DNA of 64,000 nt from DATFDN01 sp035685165 (GCA_035685165.1 DASRBI010000001.1:46675-110674); one strand, 5' to 3'. Shown: positions 36,080-45,138, numbered from the stretch's first letter. Notes: a model not told the origin generated them from the letters alone. A program made the numbers and translations.

Positions 36080-37639
36080 GTGCAAATCCAGTTCGACTAC
36101 GACCCGAGCGTCGCCTCTGCGCCCGCTGCGTTCGTCGCCGCGCTCAACGTCGCCGCGGGGTATCTCGACTCGCTTATCCTCAACCCGATCACGGTCACGA
36201 TCGAGGTCGGCTGGGGCGAGGCGCAGGGATACCCGATCGGCGCGGGGCTGCTCGCCGAGGCCGCGCCGGCCACCAATTCGATACCCTACAGCCAGTTTCT
36301 GGCGGCGCTCCAAGCGGCACCGGGCTCGGCGGCCCGGGTGGCGGCCGCCTCGCTGCCGGCAACGCCTCCCGCTTCGGACCCCGCCGGCACAGTGGATGTG
36401 GCGACTGCCGAGATGGCGGCGCTCGGGCTAGCGGTGCCCGGCGGCAGCGGGGGGCTCGACGGCGCCATCGGTTTCACCACCAACGGGCCGTGGAACTTCA
36501 GCCCGACGCAAACGCCAGTTCCCGGTCAGTATGACTTCATCGCCGCCGCGGAGCACGAGATCACCCACGCGCTCGGGCGGGACTCCGATCTGCCGACTTA
36601 CTTCGGCCCCGCCGATCCCGACCCGCAACCGCTCGACCTTTTGCGCTTTGCTGCACCAGACATGCCGGCGACGCATGGCGGGATACCGGCGTATTTCTCG
36701 CTCGACGGCGGCACCACCGACCTCGCTCCGTTCGACATCATCAGCGATCCCTCCGACTGGGCCGACTCGGTGCCGGGCGATGCGTTCGATGCCGGCGCGC
36801 CGCCCGGCGCGGCGTCGTCGGTCACGCCGCTCGACACGACCGAACTCGGCGCGCTCGGGTTCGACATCGGCGGACCCGCCGGCAACCCGGCAACCTATGC
36901 TGGCCACTACGCAATCAGCGCCGCCGCCGGCGCCACCCTCTATCTGGCCGGGACCGGCCAAGTAACGCTCAGCGGGGCAGGGAACACTGCGAACGTCGTC
37001 GGCGGCGACGACACCATCTCGGCCTCGGTCGGCGCATCGGGAAATTGGCTCACCAACGCCGGCAGCCTCGTCTTTCAGGCGGCGCCGACGGACGGGCAGA
37101 CCTTGGACCTGCTCAGCGGCTACGGCGCGACGACCCTGTTCGGCGCGGGCGGCAACATCCTGTTCTCACAAAACCCCGGGGCGGGCGCCGGCACGATGAT
37201 GGTTGCAGGCGCGGGCGGCGAGACGCTCTGGGGTGCGGGCTCGCCGTCGAACGATCAATACTGGGGCAGTTTCAGCGGCGGCACCGATCTGATGGCGGCC
37301 GGATCGGGCAACGACATCCTGGTGGGCGGCACCGGGTCGGACACGCTGATCGGCGGCGGCGGCACGGACGTGTTTTATGTCATCAGCGCCGCCACGCTGG
37401 CGCAGCAGGCCGGCCAGCCGCCGCAGCCGGGACAGCATACGATCTTCGTCCCCCATGCCGGCGACATATTGGCGCTCACCGGGTTCGACAGCCTTTATGG
37501 CGGCGCAGCCCTATCCGGCGCCGCCGCGCGCGGCGTGGAGGCGGCGCTGCGATCCGGTAGCACGAGCGTGCGGCTGGCCGACGGATCGACCCTCAGTTTT
37601 GTCGGTTCGACCGCCGGGCTTCTGGTGCTGTCGTCATAG
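36080..37639 (+). CDS. RTX-type metalloprotease-like secreted protein (NF038122-like)
   Basis: 519 residues. The opening QIQFDYDPSVASAPAAFVAAL matches a family of predicted extracellular zinc proteases. The zinc motif HEITHALGR (HExxH) is near residue 162. Toward the C-terminus, GSGNDILVGGTGSDTLIGGGGTD is an RTX calcium-binding repeat, the usual mark of type I secretion; there is no N-terminal signal peptide. I chose GTG 36080 because the family N-terminus begins there, but no clear ribosome site is visible and TTG 36023 or 36068 remain possible. No T1SS genes are nearby. Confidence 0.7.
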   Translation: MQIQFDYDPSVASAPAAFVAALNVAAGYLDSLILNPITVTIEVGWGEAQGYPIGAGLLAEAAPATNSIPYSQFLAALQAAPGSAARVAAASLPATPPASDPAGTVDVATAEMAALGLAVPGGSGGLDGAIGFTTNGPWNFSPTQTPVPGQYDFIAAAEHEITHALGRDSDLPTYFGPADPDPQPLDLLRFAAPDMPATHGGIPAYFSLDGGTTDLAPFDIISDPSDWADSVPGDAFDAGAPPGAASSVTPLDTTELGALGFDIGGPAGNPATYAGHYAISAAAGATLYLAGTGQVTLSGAGNTANVVGGDDTISASVGASGNWLTNAGSLVFQAAPTDGQTLDLLSGYGATTLFGAGGNILFSQNPGAGAGTMMVAGAGGETLWGAGSPSNDQYWGSFSGGTDLMAAGSGNDILVGGTGSDTLIGGGGTDVFYVISAATLAQQAGQPPQPGQHTIFVPHAGDILALTGFDSLYGGAALSGAAARGVEAALRSGSTSVRLADGSTLSFVGSTAGLLVLSS

Positions 37640-37720
37640 GCGAAAGAAATGGCATTGCTGTCCGGTTCCGAACGCTTGGCGGCTATGATGGCCAGGCGTC
37701 CGGCAACCGGGCAGCGAAAC

Positions 37721-37745
37721 AAAAAGGGGCGGCATGTGCCGCCCC
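37721..37745 (-). terminator. Rho-independent terminator of hsp20
   Basis: On the minus strand, nine-bp perfect arms (GGGGCGGCA and complement) around a 2-nt loop are followed by TTTTTG, 20-45 bp after the hsp20 stop. It is the only clear intrinsic terminator I see in the window. Confidence 0.85.
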
Positions 37746-37767
37746 CTTCCGGTTCATCTGGATTGAA

Positions 37768-38238
37768 TCACGCGGCCTTGCTCGCCTCGCCGGCATCGTT
37801 GGCGATCTGCGTCGCCTGCGGCGCGCCGCCGATGGCGATCCGGCGCGGCTTCAGCGCCTCGGGGACGACGCGCTTCAGCGCCACATGCAACAAGCCGTTC
37901 TGCAAGTCGGCACCCTCCACGACCATGTGGTCCGCGAGCACAAACCGGCGCTCGAACGCGCGCCCGGCAATCCCGCGATAGAGGATTTCACCCTGCTTAG
38001 GCTCCTGCACGCGGCCGGAGATGGTCAGCGTGTTGTCCTTGACGACGATATCGAGATCCTCAGGCCGGAATCCGGCCACCGCCATGGTCAGGCGATAGGC
38101 GTCCTCGCCGGTCTTTTCGATGTTGTAAGGCGGATAGCTCGGCGCCTCGGCGGCGGATGCGGCGGTATCCATCAAACGAGCCAGCCGGTCGAAGCCGATC
38201 GCCGTGCGGAACAAAGGTGCGAAGTCGAACGTGGTCAT
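37768..38238 (-). CDS. Hsp20/IbpA family small heat-shock protein
   Basis: 156 residues. An alpha-crystallin domain (about 37-130) is flanked by short arms. The opening MTTFDFAPLFRTAIGFDRLARLMD and the YNIEKTGEDAYRLTMAVAGF start of the domain are those of the rhizobial/IbpA class. It holds unfolded proteins for refolding by DnaK/ClpB. The gene has its own 5' thermometer, a sigma-32-like promoter and a strong terminator, so it is a single-gene heat-shock unit. Confidence 0.95.
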   Translation of the reverse strand: MTTFDFAPLFRTAIGFDRLARLMDTAASAAEAPSYPPYNIEKTGEDAYRLTMAVAGFRPEDLDIVVKDNTLTISGRVQEPKQGEILYRGIAGRAFERRFVLADHMVVEGADLQNGLLHVALKRVVPEALKPRRIAIGGAPQATQIANDAGEASKAA

Positions 38239-38332
38239 AGAACCTCCTACGAGAGCAAGGATCCGAGTCCGGGCCGCCCACCAAGAGCCAGCCCATAGTC
38301 ACCGCCCGGAACCCCGAAGGCCTTCCGAGCGA
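38239..38332 (-). promoter_or_regulatory. ROSE-type RNA thermometer in the hsp20 5' leader
   Basis: The 3'-most hairpin (38243-38261, minus strand) pairs UCCUUGCU with AGGAGG across a CUCGU loop, burying the Shine-Dalgarno sequence six bases from the AUG. The UUGCU opposite AGGAG gives the G-G mismatch that defines ROSE elements and melts on heating. The upstream leader contains further GC-rich inverted repeats. ROSE elements are known from small heat-shock genes of alphaproteobacteria. Confidence 0.75.
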
Positions 38333-38337
38333 CGCTG

Positions 38338-38365
38338 ATCTAGCGAGCGAACAACCGCGTTCAAG
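38338..38365 (-). promoter_or_regulatory. Heat-shock sigma (RpoH)-like promoter of hsp20
   Basis: On the minus strand, CTTGAA (38365-38360) is followed after an 18-nt gap (counted from CTTG) by CTAGAT (38343-38338), close to the alphaproteobacterial sigma-32 pattern CTTG-N17/18-CYTATNT. The predicted transcript start would give a leader of about 90 to 95 nt, long enough for the ROSE element. Confidence 0.55.
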
Positions 38366-38406
38366 GGGGGTTTCGCGCCGGTTCCCTGTCGATCTAAACA
38401 GGCCGC

Positions 38407-39009
38407 ATGGACGCCCTGATCGCCGGATACCACCGCTTCCGCGCCACCGGGTGGCCCGAGCGCCGCCGCCTGTTCGAGGAGCTTGCCGAGCGCGGGCAGA
38501 GCCCGCGTGCCCTGGTGATCGCCTGCTCCGACAGCCGCGTCGATCCCTCCATGATCTTCGACGCCGCGCCGGGCGAGCTGTTCACCATCCGCAATATCGG
38601 CAATGTGGTTCCGCCCTACCAGCCGGACGGCGCCTATCACGGCACCAGCGCCGCCATCGAGTTCGCCGTGCGCGCGCTCGAGGTGCGCGACATCATCGTC
38701 ATGGGCCACGGCATGTGCGGCCTCGTGCAGGCGGTGCTGCGCGGCGTGCCCGCTGGGCTGACCGATTTCGTCGCCCCCTGGGCGCGGCTCGCGGAGCCGG
38801 CCCGGCGCGTGCTCGCCTGCAATCCCGCCGATCCGCAACTGGCCTGCGAGTACGAGAATATCCGGCTTTCGCTGGCGAACCTGCGGAGCTTTCCCTGGAT
38901 TGCCGAGCGGCTGGAGGCCGGCCGGCTGCGGCTCCACGGGACGCATTTCGACGTCCGCCACGGCGTGCTCAACCTCTTGCAGCCTGACGGCAGCTTCGCC
39001 CCGGCCTGA
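38407..39009 (+). CDS. Beta-class carbonic anhydrase
   Basis: 200 residues. The zinc ligands and catalytic dyad are in place: Cys40-Ser-Asp42-Ser-Arg44 and His101-x2-Cys104 (GHGMCG). Interconverts CO2 and bicarbonate in the cytosol, supplying bicarbonate to carboxylases such as acetyl-CoA carboxylase. It is divergent from hsp20, with the heat-shock promoter between them. Confidence 0.94.
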   Translation: MDALIAGYHRFRATGWPERRRLFEELAERGQSPRALVIACSDSRVDPSMIFDAAPGELFTIRNIGNVVPPYQPDGAYHGTSAAIEFAVRALEVRDIIVMGHGMCGLVQAVLRGVPAGLTDFVAPWARLAEPARRVLACNPADPQLACEYENIRLSLANLRSFPWIAERLEAGRLRLHGTHFDVRHGVLNLLQPDGSFAPA

Positions 39010-39026
39010 GCGCGCGCTTCCCCGAT

Positions 39027-39044
39027 GATACATTATAGCATAGC
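39027..39044 (+). promoter_or_regulatory. Candidate Zur box before the zinc transporter genes
   Basis: GATACATTATAGCATAGC agrees at about 11 of 18 positions with the alphaproteobacterial Zur palindrome GTAATGTTATAACATTAC. It is one of few AT-rich patches here and lies about 35 bp before the ABC ATPase gene. It could also simply be the promoter's -10 region. Confidence 0.4.
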
Positions 39045-39077
39045 AGGGCGGCCCCGCCGCCGAAGGAGCTTGCGCGT

Positions 39078-39905
39078 GTGCCGCCCGCCGTCATGAACGC
39101 CGTCGAATGCGAGCATATGAGCCTCGCGCTCGGCGGGCGCGCGATCCTGCGCGATGTGTCGTTCGCGATCGGCGACAGCGAGTTCATCGGCGTGCTCGGT
39201 CCGAACGGCGCCGGCAAGACCACCTTGATGCGCGCGATCCTGGGGCTGATCCGCCCGTCGGCGGGAAGCTTGCGCGTGTTCGGCGCGCCGGCGGCGCGCG
39301 GCAACCCACGCATCGGCTATGTATCGCAGACAGGCGGCCGCGCCGCGCCGCGCCTGATCGGGCGCGACGTGCTGGGCGCCGCCATCGGCGGGCATCGCTG
39401 GGGCCTCCCGATCCCCTCGCGCGCCACGCGGGCGGAGGTTGCACACGTGCTCGATCTGGTCGGCGGTGGGGCGCTGGCGGACCGGCCCTTCGACCTGCTC
39501 TCGGGCGGCGAGCGCCAGCGGCTTTTGCTCGCACAAGCCCTGCTCGGCAAGCCGCAGCTCCTGCTCCTCGACGAGCCGCTGGTCAGTCTCGATCCGCGGC
39601 ATCAGCGCGACTCGGTGGAGCTGATTCGCGCGCTTCAGCAAGAGCTCGGGATCACAGTCCTGTTCAGCGCCCATGAGCTCAACCCGCTGATCGGCGCGCT
39701 GGATCGCGTGCTCTATCTCGGCGGCGGCCACGCGGCGCTCGGGCCGGTGGATGAAGTGTTCACGGGCCCGGTGCTGTCGCGCCTCTACGGGACCGAGATC
39801 GAGGTGGTGAGGGTCGGCGGGCGCGTGTTCGTCATGTCCGGGGGCCAGGACATGGAGCACGAGGCGCACCGCCACGACCACGACCACGCCTACGAGCACC
39901 GCTGA
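39078..39905 (+). CDS. znuC: Metal (zinc-type) ABC transporter ATP-binding protein
   Basis: 275 residues with Walker A GPNGAGKTT (41-49), signature LSGGERQRLLLAQALL near residue 140, and Walker B LLLLDEPLVSLD. The similarity is to ZnuC/MntB-type ATPases. The C-terminal tail (HEAHRHDHDHAYEHR) is histidine-rich, suggesting zinc sensing or buffering. GTG 39078 is the longest start; ATG 39093 is equally possible. The permease gene follows by 7 bp. The binding protein gene (znuA) is not adjacent. Confidence 0.88.
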   Translation: MPPAVMNAVECEHMSLALGGRAILRDVSFAIGDSEFIGVLGPNGAGKTTLMRAILGLIRPSAGSLRVFGAPAARGNPRIGYVSQTGGRAAPRLIGRDVLGAAIGGHRWGLPIPSRATRAEVAHVLDLVGGGALADRPFDLLSGGERQRLLLAQALLGKPQLLLLDEPLVSLDPRHQRDSVELIRALQQELGITVLFSAHELNPLIGALDRVLYLGGGHAALGPVDEVFTGPVLSRLYGTEIEVVRVGGRVFVMSGGQDMEHEAHRHDHDHAYEHR

Positions 39906-39912
39906 GGCGGCG

Positions 39913-40707
39913 ATGTTTGCCTATGATTTCATGGTCAACGCCTTCGCCGCCGCCGGGCTCGTCGCCTTGGTGGCGGGGCTGGCGGGCTATTTGCTCGTTT
40001 TGCGCGGGCAAACCTTTGCCGGCCATGCGCTGGGACATGTCGGCTTCACCGGCGCCACGGGGGCGGTGCTGATCGGCGTCGCGCCGCTCTGGGGGCTGCT
40101 CGCCGTCACCATCGCGGCGGGCGTGCTGATGGGGCTGGTGGGCGAGCGCCTCGCCGGGCGCGATGTGGCGGTCGGCGTCGTGCTCGCCGCCGCGCTCGGC
40201 ATTGGCCTGCTATTCCTGCATTTCTTTACTTCCGGCGCGAACGAGGCGACGTCGATCCTGTTCGGCAACGTGCTCGGCGTCGACCGCGCCACCGTCTGGG
40301 CGCTGGCCGGACTGACGGCGATTGCGCTGGCCGGGTTCGCGGTGATCGCCCGGCCGCTGCTGTTCGCGACCTTGCAGCCGGAGATCGCTGCCGCGCGCGG
40401 CGTGGGGCTTCGGTTGGTGGCGGTGCTGTTCCTGGCGATCGTGGCGCTCGTCACGGCGCAATGCGTGCAGATCGTCGGCGTGCTGCTGGTGTTCGCTCTG
40501 ATGGTCGGCCCCGCCGCCGCCGCGCAGCGCCTGACCGCGCGGCTGCTGCCGGGGCTCGCGCTAGCGGCGCTGCTGGCGGTGGCGGAGGCGTGGGGCGGGC
40601 TGGTGGCGGCGTATTACACGGATTGGCCGACCAGCTTCTGGATCGTCGCGTTTAGCACGGTCGTGTTTCTCGCCAGCGCACGGGCGGAGGGGTTGCGGCG
40701 GGAATGA
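39913..40707 (+). CDS. znuB: Metal (zinc-type) ABC transporter permease
   Basis: 264 residues with eight or more membrane segments. It shows the ABC-3 family pattern: the early LRGQTFAGHALGHVGFTGA motif and a late VGVLLVFALMVGPAAAA. Forms the membrane channel of the zinc or manganese importer with the preceding ATPase. A possible Zur site lies before the pair. The periplasmic binding protein must be encoded elsewhere. Confidence 0.9.
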   Translation: MFAYDFMVNAFAAAGLVALVAGLAGYLLVLRGQTFAGHALGHVGFTGATGAVLIGVAPLWGLLAVTIAAGVLMGLVGERLAGRDVAVGVVLAAALGIGLLFLHFFTSGANEATSILFGNVLGVDRATVWALAGLTAIALAGFAVIARPLLFATLQPEIAAARGVGLRLVAVLFLAIVALVTAQCVQIVGVLLVFALMVGPAAAAQRLTARLLPGLALAALLAVAEAWGGLVAAYYTDWPTSFWIVAFSTVVFLASARAEGLRRE

Positions 40708-40753
40708 AAATCTGTTCCCGGTTCAAGCACTCGGAACCACCCACGGAGGCATC

Positions 40754-41134
40754 ATGGCGACCAGCGTGAAAGATCTGATGGCAGCGGCGAATGCGGCCGT
40801 GCCGCGCCTGCCGCCCGCCGAGGCGATGGAGCGGCTGCGCCGGGGCGATGCGCTCGTGCTCGACGTGCGCGACCCGAACGAGGTGCAGGCCAGCGGCAAG
40901 CTGAAGGGCGCGGTGAACATCTCGCGCGGACTGCTTGAATTCCGCGCCGATCCGAGCCTGCCGACGCATCATCCCGAGCTTCGCCCGGATCGGCCGGTGC
41001 TGCTCTATTGCGGCTCCGGCGGCCGCTCCGCGCTCGCCGCCAAGGTGCTGAAGGACATGGGCTATGCGAACGTCACCAATATCGGCGGCTTCAAGGAGCT
41101 GGCCGAGGCCGGCGCGGAAACCGAGCCCGCGTAG
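40754..41134 (+). CDS. Rhodanese-like domain protein
   Basis: 126 residues forming a single rhodanese domain. The active-site loop LLYCGSGGRSALAAK holds the catalytic cysteine (near residue 86), and LVLDVRDPNEVQASG is the N-terminal CH2A-like motif. Such proteins carry persulfide sulfur or act in thiol and cyanide chemistry. The ATG at 40754 has a good upstream GGAGG. It is followed at once by the convergent cbpM gene. Confidence 0.88.
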   Translation: MATSVKDLMAAANAAVPRLPPAEAMERLRRGDALVLDVRDPNEVQASGKLKGAVNISRGLLEFRADPSLPTHHPELRPDRPVLLYCGSGGRSALAAKVLKDMGYANVTNIGGFKELAEAGAETEPA

Positions 41135-41135
41135 A

Positions 41136-41456
41136 TCAGGCGCCGCGCGACAGTTCCTCTAGCAACGACGCCCGCAACCCGGGTTGCTGCCGGTCCACCG
41201 CCTCCAACAGGCGCTTGAGCCGCCGCCGCATATCGTAAAGCTGGTCGAGCAGCGACAGCACCACCGGCATGCTGTCCTCGCCGACTTCCAAATCGCGCCG
41301 CAGCGTGTGCAACAGGCGCACGCGCGCGATGTCGATTTCCTGAAACTCCCAGGCCTCGGCTTCGCCCTCCGGCAGCACCCAGCCGCGCTCCACCCACAAG
41401 CGCAGTTCCGGCTCATCCAAGTCCGCGAACAGCGCGGTGACGGCTTCGATCCGCAT
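41136..41456 (-). CDS. cbpM: Chaperone modulatory protein CbpM-like
   Basis: 106 residues with a MerR-like DNA-binding fold and coiled helices. The first residues MRIEAVTALFADLDEPELRLWVERGWV and the LHTLRRDLEVGEDSMPVVLSLLDQLYDMRRRLKRLLE segment are those of CbpM, which binds the J domain of CbpA and inhibits it. It overlaps the cbpA stop by one base, so the two are co-translated. Confidence 0.9.
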   Translation of the reverse strand: MRIEAVTALFADLDEPELRLWVERGWVLPEGEAEAWEFQEIDIARVRLLHTLRRDLEVGEDSMPVVLSLLDQLYDMRRRLKRLLEAVDRQQPGLRASLLEELSRGA

Positions 41457-42379
41457 CAGCCGGCCTCCATGTCCGCGCGGGGGTTGCCGCCGTGCCGCGG
41501 CGTCCAGCCGCGCAGGAAGGCGGCGAGCTCGGGCTCCTCGCCCGGCGGCAGCACCACTTGCAGGACCACGTACTGATGCCCCTGGTTGATGCCGCGCCCG
41601 CGCAGCCTGAGCCGCGTGCCGGTGCCGGAGCCGGGCGGGATGTTCAGCCGCACCTTCCCGCCCACCGTCGGCACCTCCACCGAGGCGCCGAGCACCGCCT
41701 CCTTCAGCGTCACCGGCACGTCGATCAGGATGTCGTCGCCCTCGCGGCGGAAATGCGGATGCGGGGCGACCGCGATCTCCACCAGCGCGTCGCCCGCCGG
41801 CGCGCCCTCGCCGAAGCCGGGATGACCCTGGCCGCGCAGCCGCAGCACATGGCCGTCGCGGACGCCGGCGGGAATGCGGACATCGAGCGTGCGGCCATCG
41901 GGCAGCGTGATCCGGCGCGTCGCGCCCCGCGCGGCATCGAGGAAGCTTACGGTCAGCGTGTAGTGCGCGTCGCTGCCGCGCATCCGCACCCGCGCGCCAT
42001 GCCGGCCGCCGCCCGGGCCGCCAAACCCGAACGCGCCGCCAAGGATGTCCTCCAGATCCTCGGGCGCGAAACCGCCGCGCGCGCCCGGATGGTAACGCTC
42101 GCCCCCCGCGGCGTCGGCAAAGTCGCGCCAGGTCGGCCCGGTGGGGCGGGCCTCGTTGCCCTCGGCGTCGATCTCGCCGCGGTCGAAGCGGGCGCGCTTG
42201 TCCTTGTCCGAAAGCAGCTCGTAGGCGGCGTTGATCTGCTTGAAACGCTCGGCGTGTTCCGGCTTGCCGGGGTTCAGGTCCGGGTGAAACTTCTTCGCCA
42301 GCGCGCGGTACGCGGCCCGCAGCGCCTTCCCGTCGGCATCGCGCGCAACGCCAAGAACCTGATAGGGATCGAGCGCCAT
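41456..42379 (-). CDS. cbpA: DnaJ-class co-chaperone (curved DNA-binding protein CbpA-like)
   Basis: 307 residues. J domain at 1-70 with the HPD motif (KKFHPDLNP), a Gly-rich linker near 100-125, then two beta-rich DnaJ C-terminal domains; no zinc-finger region is present, which separates it from DnaJ. It stimulates DnaK and in E. coli also binds curved DNA. It is paired with cbpM downstream. Confidence 0.92.
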   Translation of the reverse strand: MALDPYQVLGVARDADGKALRAAYRALAKKFHPDLNPGKPEHAERFKQINAAYELLSDKDKRARFDRGEIDAEGNEARPTGPTWRDFADAAGGERYHPGARGGFAPEDLEDILGGAFGFGGPGGGRHGARVRMRGSDAHYTLTVSFLDAARGATRRITLPDGRTLDVRIPAGVRDGHVLRLRGQGHPGFGEGAPAGDALVEIAVAPHPHFRREGDDILIDVPVTLKEAVLGASVEVPTVGGKVRLNIPPGSGTGTRLRLRGRGINQGHQYVVLQVVLPPGEEPELAAFLRGWTPRHGGNPRADMEAG

Positions 42380-42383
42380 GCGT

Positions 42384-43178
<795 letters not shown>

Positions 43179-43281
43179 GGCGGGGCACCTCCTAGACCGC
43201 GATGATCGGCCTGCGGCAGCCGATTTCCAAGCCCCGGCCGTCATGTGGGCGCCGTTCAGGGCTGAACGGCGCGTTGCCTAC

Positions 43282-43440
43282 TCAATGCCGGGCCGGGGAC
43301 GCGGCGCCGGCGGTGGTAAGGTCACGCTGCGCGATCTCAGCGAGCAGCGACCAGACCTTCGCGGGCTCCATCGGCACGTCCGGATCGTTCAGCAGACGGT
43401 CGAGCTCGTCGAGCTTGCGCGTGTAGTCGGTCTCGGTCAT
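43282..43440 (-). CDS. Small conserved-type protein (52 aa)
   Basis: Short frame upstream of the enoyl-CoA hydratase gene, reading MTETDYTRKLDELDRLLNDP and so on, with an AGGGAAGG just before its ATG. It is acidic, helical and has no membrane segment. The pattern LDELDRLLNDPDVPMEP is one I recall from small alphaproteobacterial proteins annotated as release-factor-like, but I cannot confirm that. It is probably cytosolic and may be co-transcribed with the hydratase. Confidence 0.6.
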   Translation of the reverse strand: MTETDYTRKLDELDRLLNDPDVPMEPAKVWSLLAEIAQRDLTTAGAASPARH

Positions 43441-43597
43441 CGCCTTCCCTCGCTCGCAGTTGCCGGGCGGAGATAAGGGTTGGCCCTGGAGGATGGCAGC
43501 CGCATGGCAGCTTCGTGAAGCGGTAGAGGCCGCGCAACGAGGTGATCGGCGGCGCGTTCAGGCTGGCAGAATTCAGGATTGAAGGAGCGCCGGCCCG

Positions 43598-44155
43598 ATG
43601 GACCGCAAAACCGGCACCATGCCGCACGCGACGACCGAGACGATACACGAGGCGCGACCGCCCGTTGCGGACGCGGCGCGGCCCGACTTCGTTCTGGCGC
43701 GTTTCCGCAGCAGCGCCCGGCTCGACGATGCGCTGCATCGGCTGGCCACCGCCGGGTTCGGCCGCGAGGACCTCGCTTTGCCCGATCTCGACCCGCCGAT
43801 CGAGCGGCACACGCCGGAGCTTGCCAGCAAGGCGGCCGATGACGACACCGAAGCTCAGCAGTCACGGCTGTTCCATTCTTCGGTCGGCGGCTCCTTCGCG
43901 GCCATGATGGCGGCGACCGCGGTGGCCGCGACCGGCGGAGCGGCGGCGGCGGTCGCCGGGGTGGCGCTCGGTGTCGGCGCGGCGGTGGCCGGGGTCACGC
44001 ACTTGTTCAGCCGGGCGCTCAGCCATTCCGAGCAGCAGGATCGCGACCGCAAGGCCGCCGCGGGACGCCTGCTGCTTGCGGTCCGCACGCCCACCGAAGC
44101 CCAGCGCACCCGCGCAGCCACCATTCTGCGCGAGATCGGCGCCGAGCTTTTTTAG
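43598..44155 (+). CDS. Hypothetical membrane-associated protein with glycine-zipper segment
   Basis: 185 residues. The N-terminal half has a regulatory-like alpha/beta domain (VLARFRSSARLDDALHRLATAGFG), followed by a Gly/Ala-rich double hydrophobic stretch near 104-135 (GGSFAAMMAATAVAATGG) and a charged C-terminal helix. This is the layout of general stress/GsiB or DUF1269-type proteins that associate with the membrane. I do not recognise an exact family. ATG 43598 is the first in frame. Confidence 0.7.
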   Translation: MDRKTGTMPHATTETIHEARPPVADAARPDFVLARFRSSARLDDALHRLATAGFGREDLALPDLDPPIERHTPELASKAADDDTEAQQSRLFHSSVGGSFAAMMAATAVAATGGAAAAVAGVALGVGAAVAGVTHLFSRALSHSEQQDRDRKAAAGRLLLAVRTPTEAQRTRAATILREIGAELF

Positions 44156-44208
44156 CGCGCGCTTAACCACTTGCTGGCCAGACTCCGCCCCTGCGGCGGG
44201 AGGACGGA

Positions 44209-45138
44209 GTGCAGATCGGCGTGGTGATCGCGGCGCGGAACGCGGCGGAATGGATCGCGGACGCGATCGGCTCGGTGCGCGCCCAGACGCATCGCGACTG
44301 GCGCCTTGTGGTCGTGGATGACGGGTCGGAGGACGCGACCGCCGAGGTGGCGCAAAGCCACGCCGGCGCGGACAGCCGGATTGCGATCGTGCGTCAGCTC
44401 CCGGCTGGCGTGTCCGCCGCCCGCAATGCCGGCGCCGCAGCGCTGCCGAGCGGTTGCGAGGCGCTGCTGTTCCTTGATGCCGATGACTGGCTGGCGCCGC
44501 ACGCTCTCACCCGCCTCGCCGAACCTCTTGCCTCCGATCCGATGGCGGTGGCGAGTGCGGGCGCTTGTGCATTCGTTCGCGCGACCGATCGTCCGGGCTG
44601 CTGGCCCGGCAGGGTGCTCTATCCGGTGGCGGGCGACCTACTTCCGGCGCTGCTCGAAGCTAATCCTTTCGCCAACTGCGGACAGGTGCTGATCCGCGCG
44701 GCCGCGCTCCGCCGTGCCGGCCTGTTCAGCGAGCGGCTCGCCTATGGCGAGGATTGGGAGCTGCTGGTACGGCTCGCGCTCCATGGCCCGTTCGCTGCAT
44801 TGCGCGCCTCCGAGACGCCCGCGCTGTTCGTGCGCCGACGGCGAAGCGGGGCCTTTCTCCGCCAGGCAACCGACCCGAGCGCGGCCGAACGCTGCACGGA
44901 TGCCATTTTTGGCAATCCGGACGTGGCCGCTCGCCTCGGGGACGCCGCTCTCCGCCTCGCGCGGCGGCGCGCGGCGGCGGCCAATCGGTGGACGGCAGGG
45001 CGGGCGCTGCTTGCGCGAGGACAGCGCGGCCGCGCGCTGGCCGCTCTCGGATCTTCGCTCGTCCGTCGACCTTCGTTCCGGCGAGCGGCCTTTCTGCTCG
45101 CTTCCGCCGCCCTGCCTGGGTTCGGCGCCGCCGACTGA
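44209..45138 (+). CDS. Glycosyltransferase family 2
   Basis: 309 residues. It has a GT-A fold with the opening IGVVIAARNAAEWIADAIGSV, the nucleotide-binding VVDDGSEDAT (near residue 37) and the metal-binding D-x-D (LDADD near residue 90). It transfers a sugar from a nucleotide donor to a surface glycan or lipid. The last 60 residues are Arg/Ala-rich and helical. It starts at GTG 44209, preceded by GGAGG. No adjacent glycan genes indicate the product. Confidence 0.88.
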   Translation: MQIGVVIAARNAAEWIADAIGSVRAQTHRDWRLVVVDDGSEDATAEVAQSHAGADSRIAIVRQLPAGVSAARNAGAAALPSGCEALLFLDADDWLAPHALTRLAEPLASDPMAVASAGACAFVRATDRPGCWPGRVLYPVAGDLLPALLEANPFANCGQVLIRAAALRRAGLFSERLAYGEDWELLVRLALHGPFAALRASETPALFVRRRRSGAFLRQATDPSAAERCTDAIFGNPDVAARLGDAALRLARRRAAAANRWTAGRALLARGQRGRALAALGSSLVRRPSFRRAAFLLASAALPGFGAAD

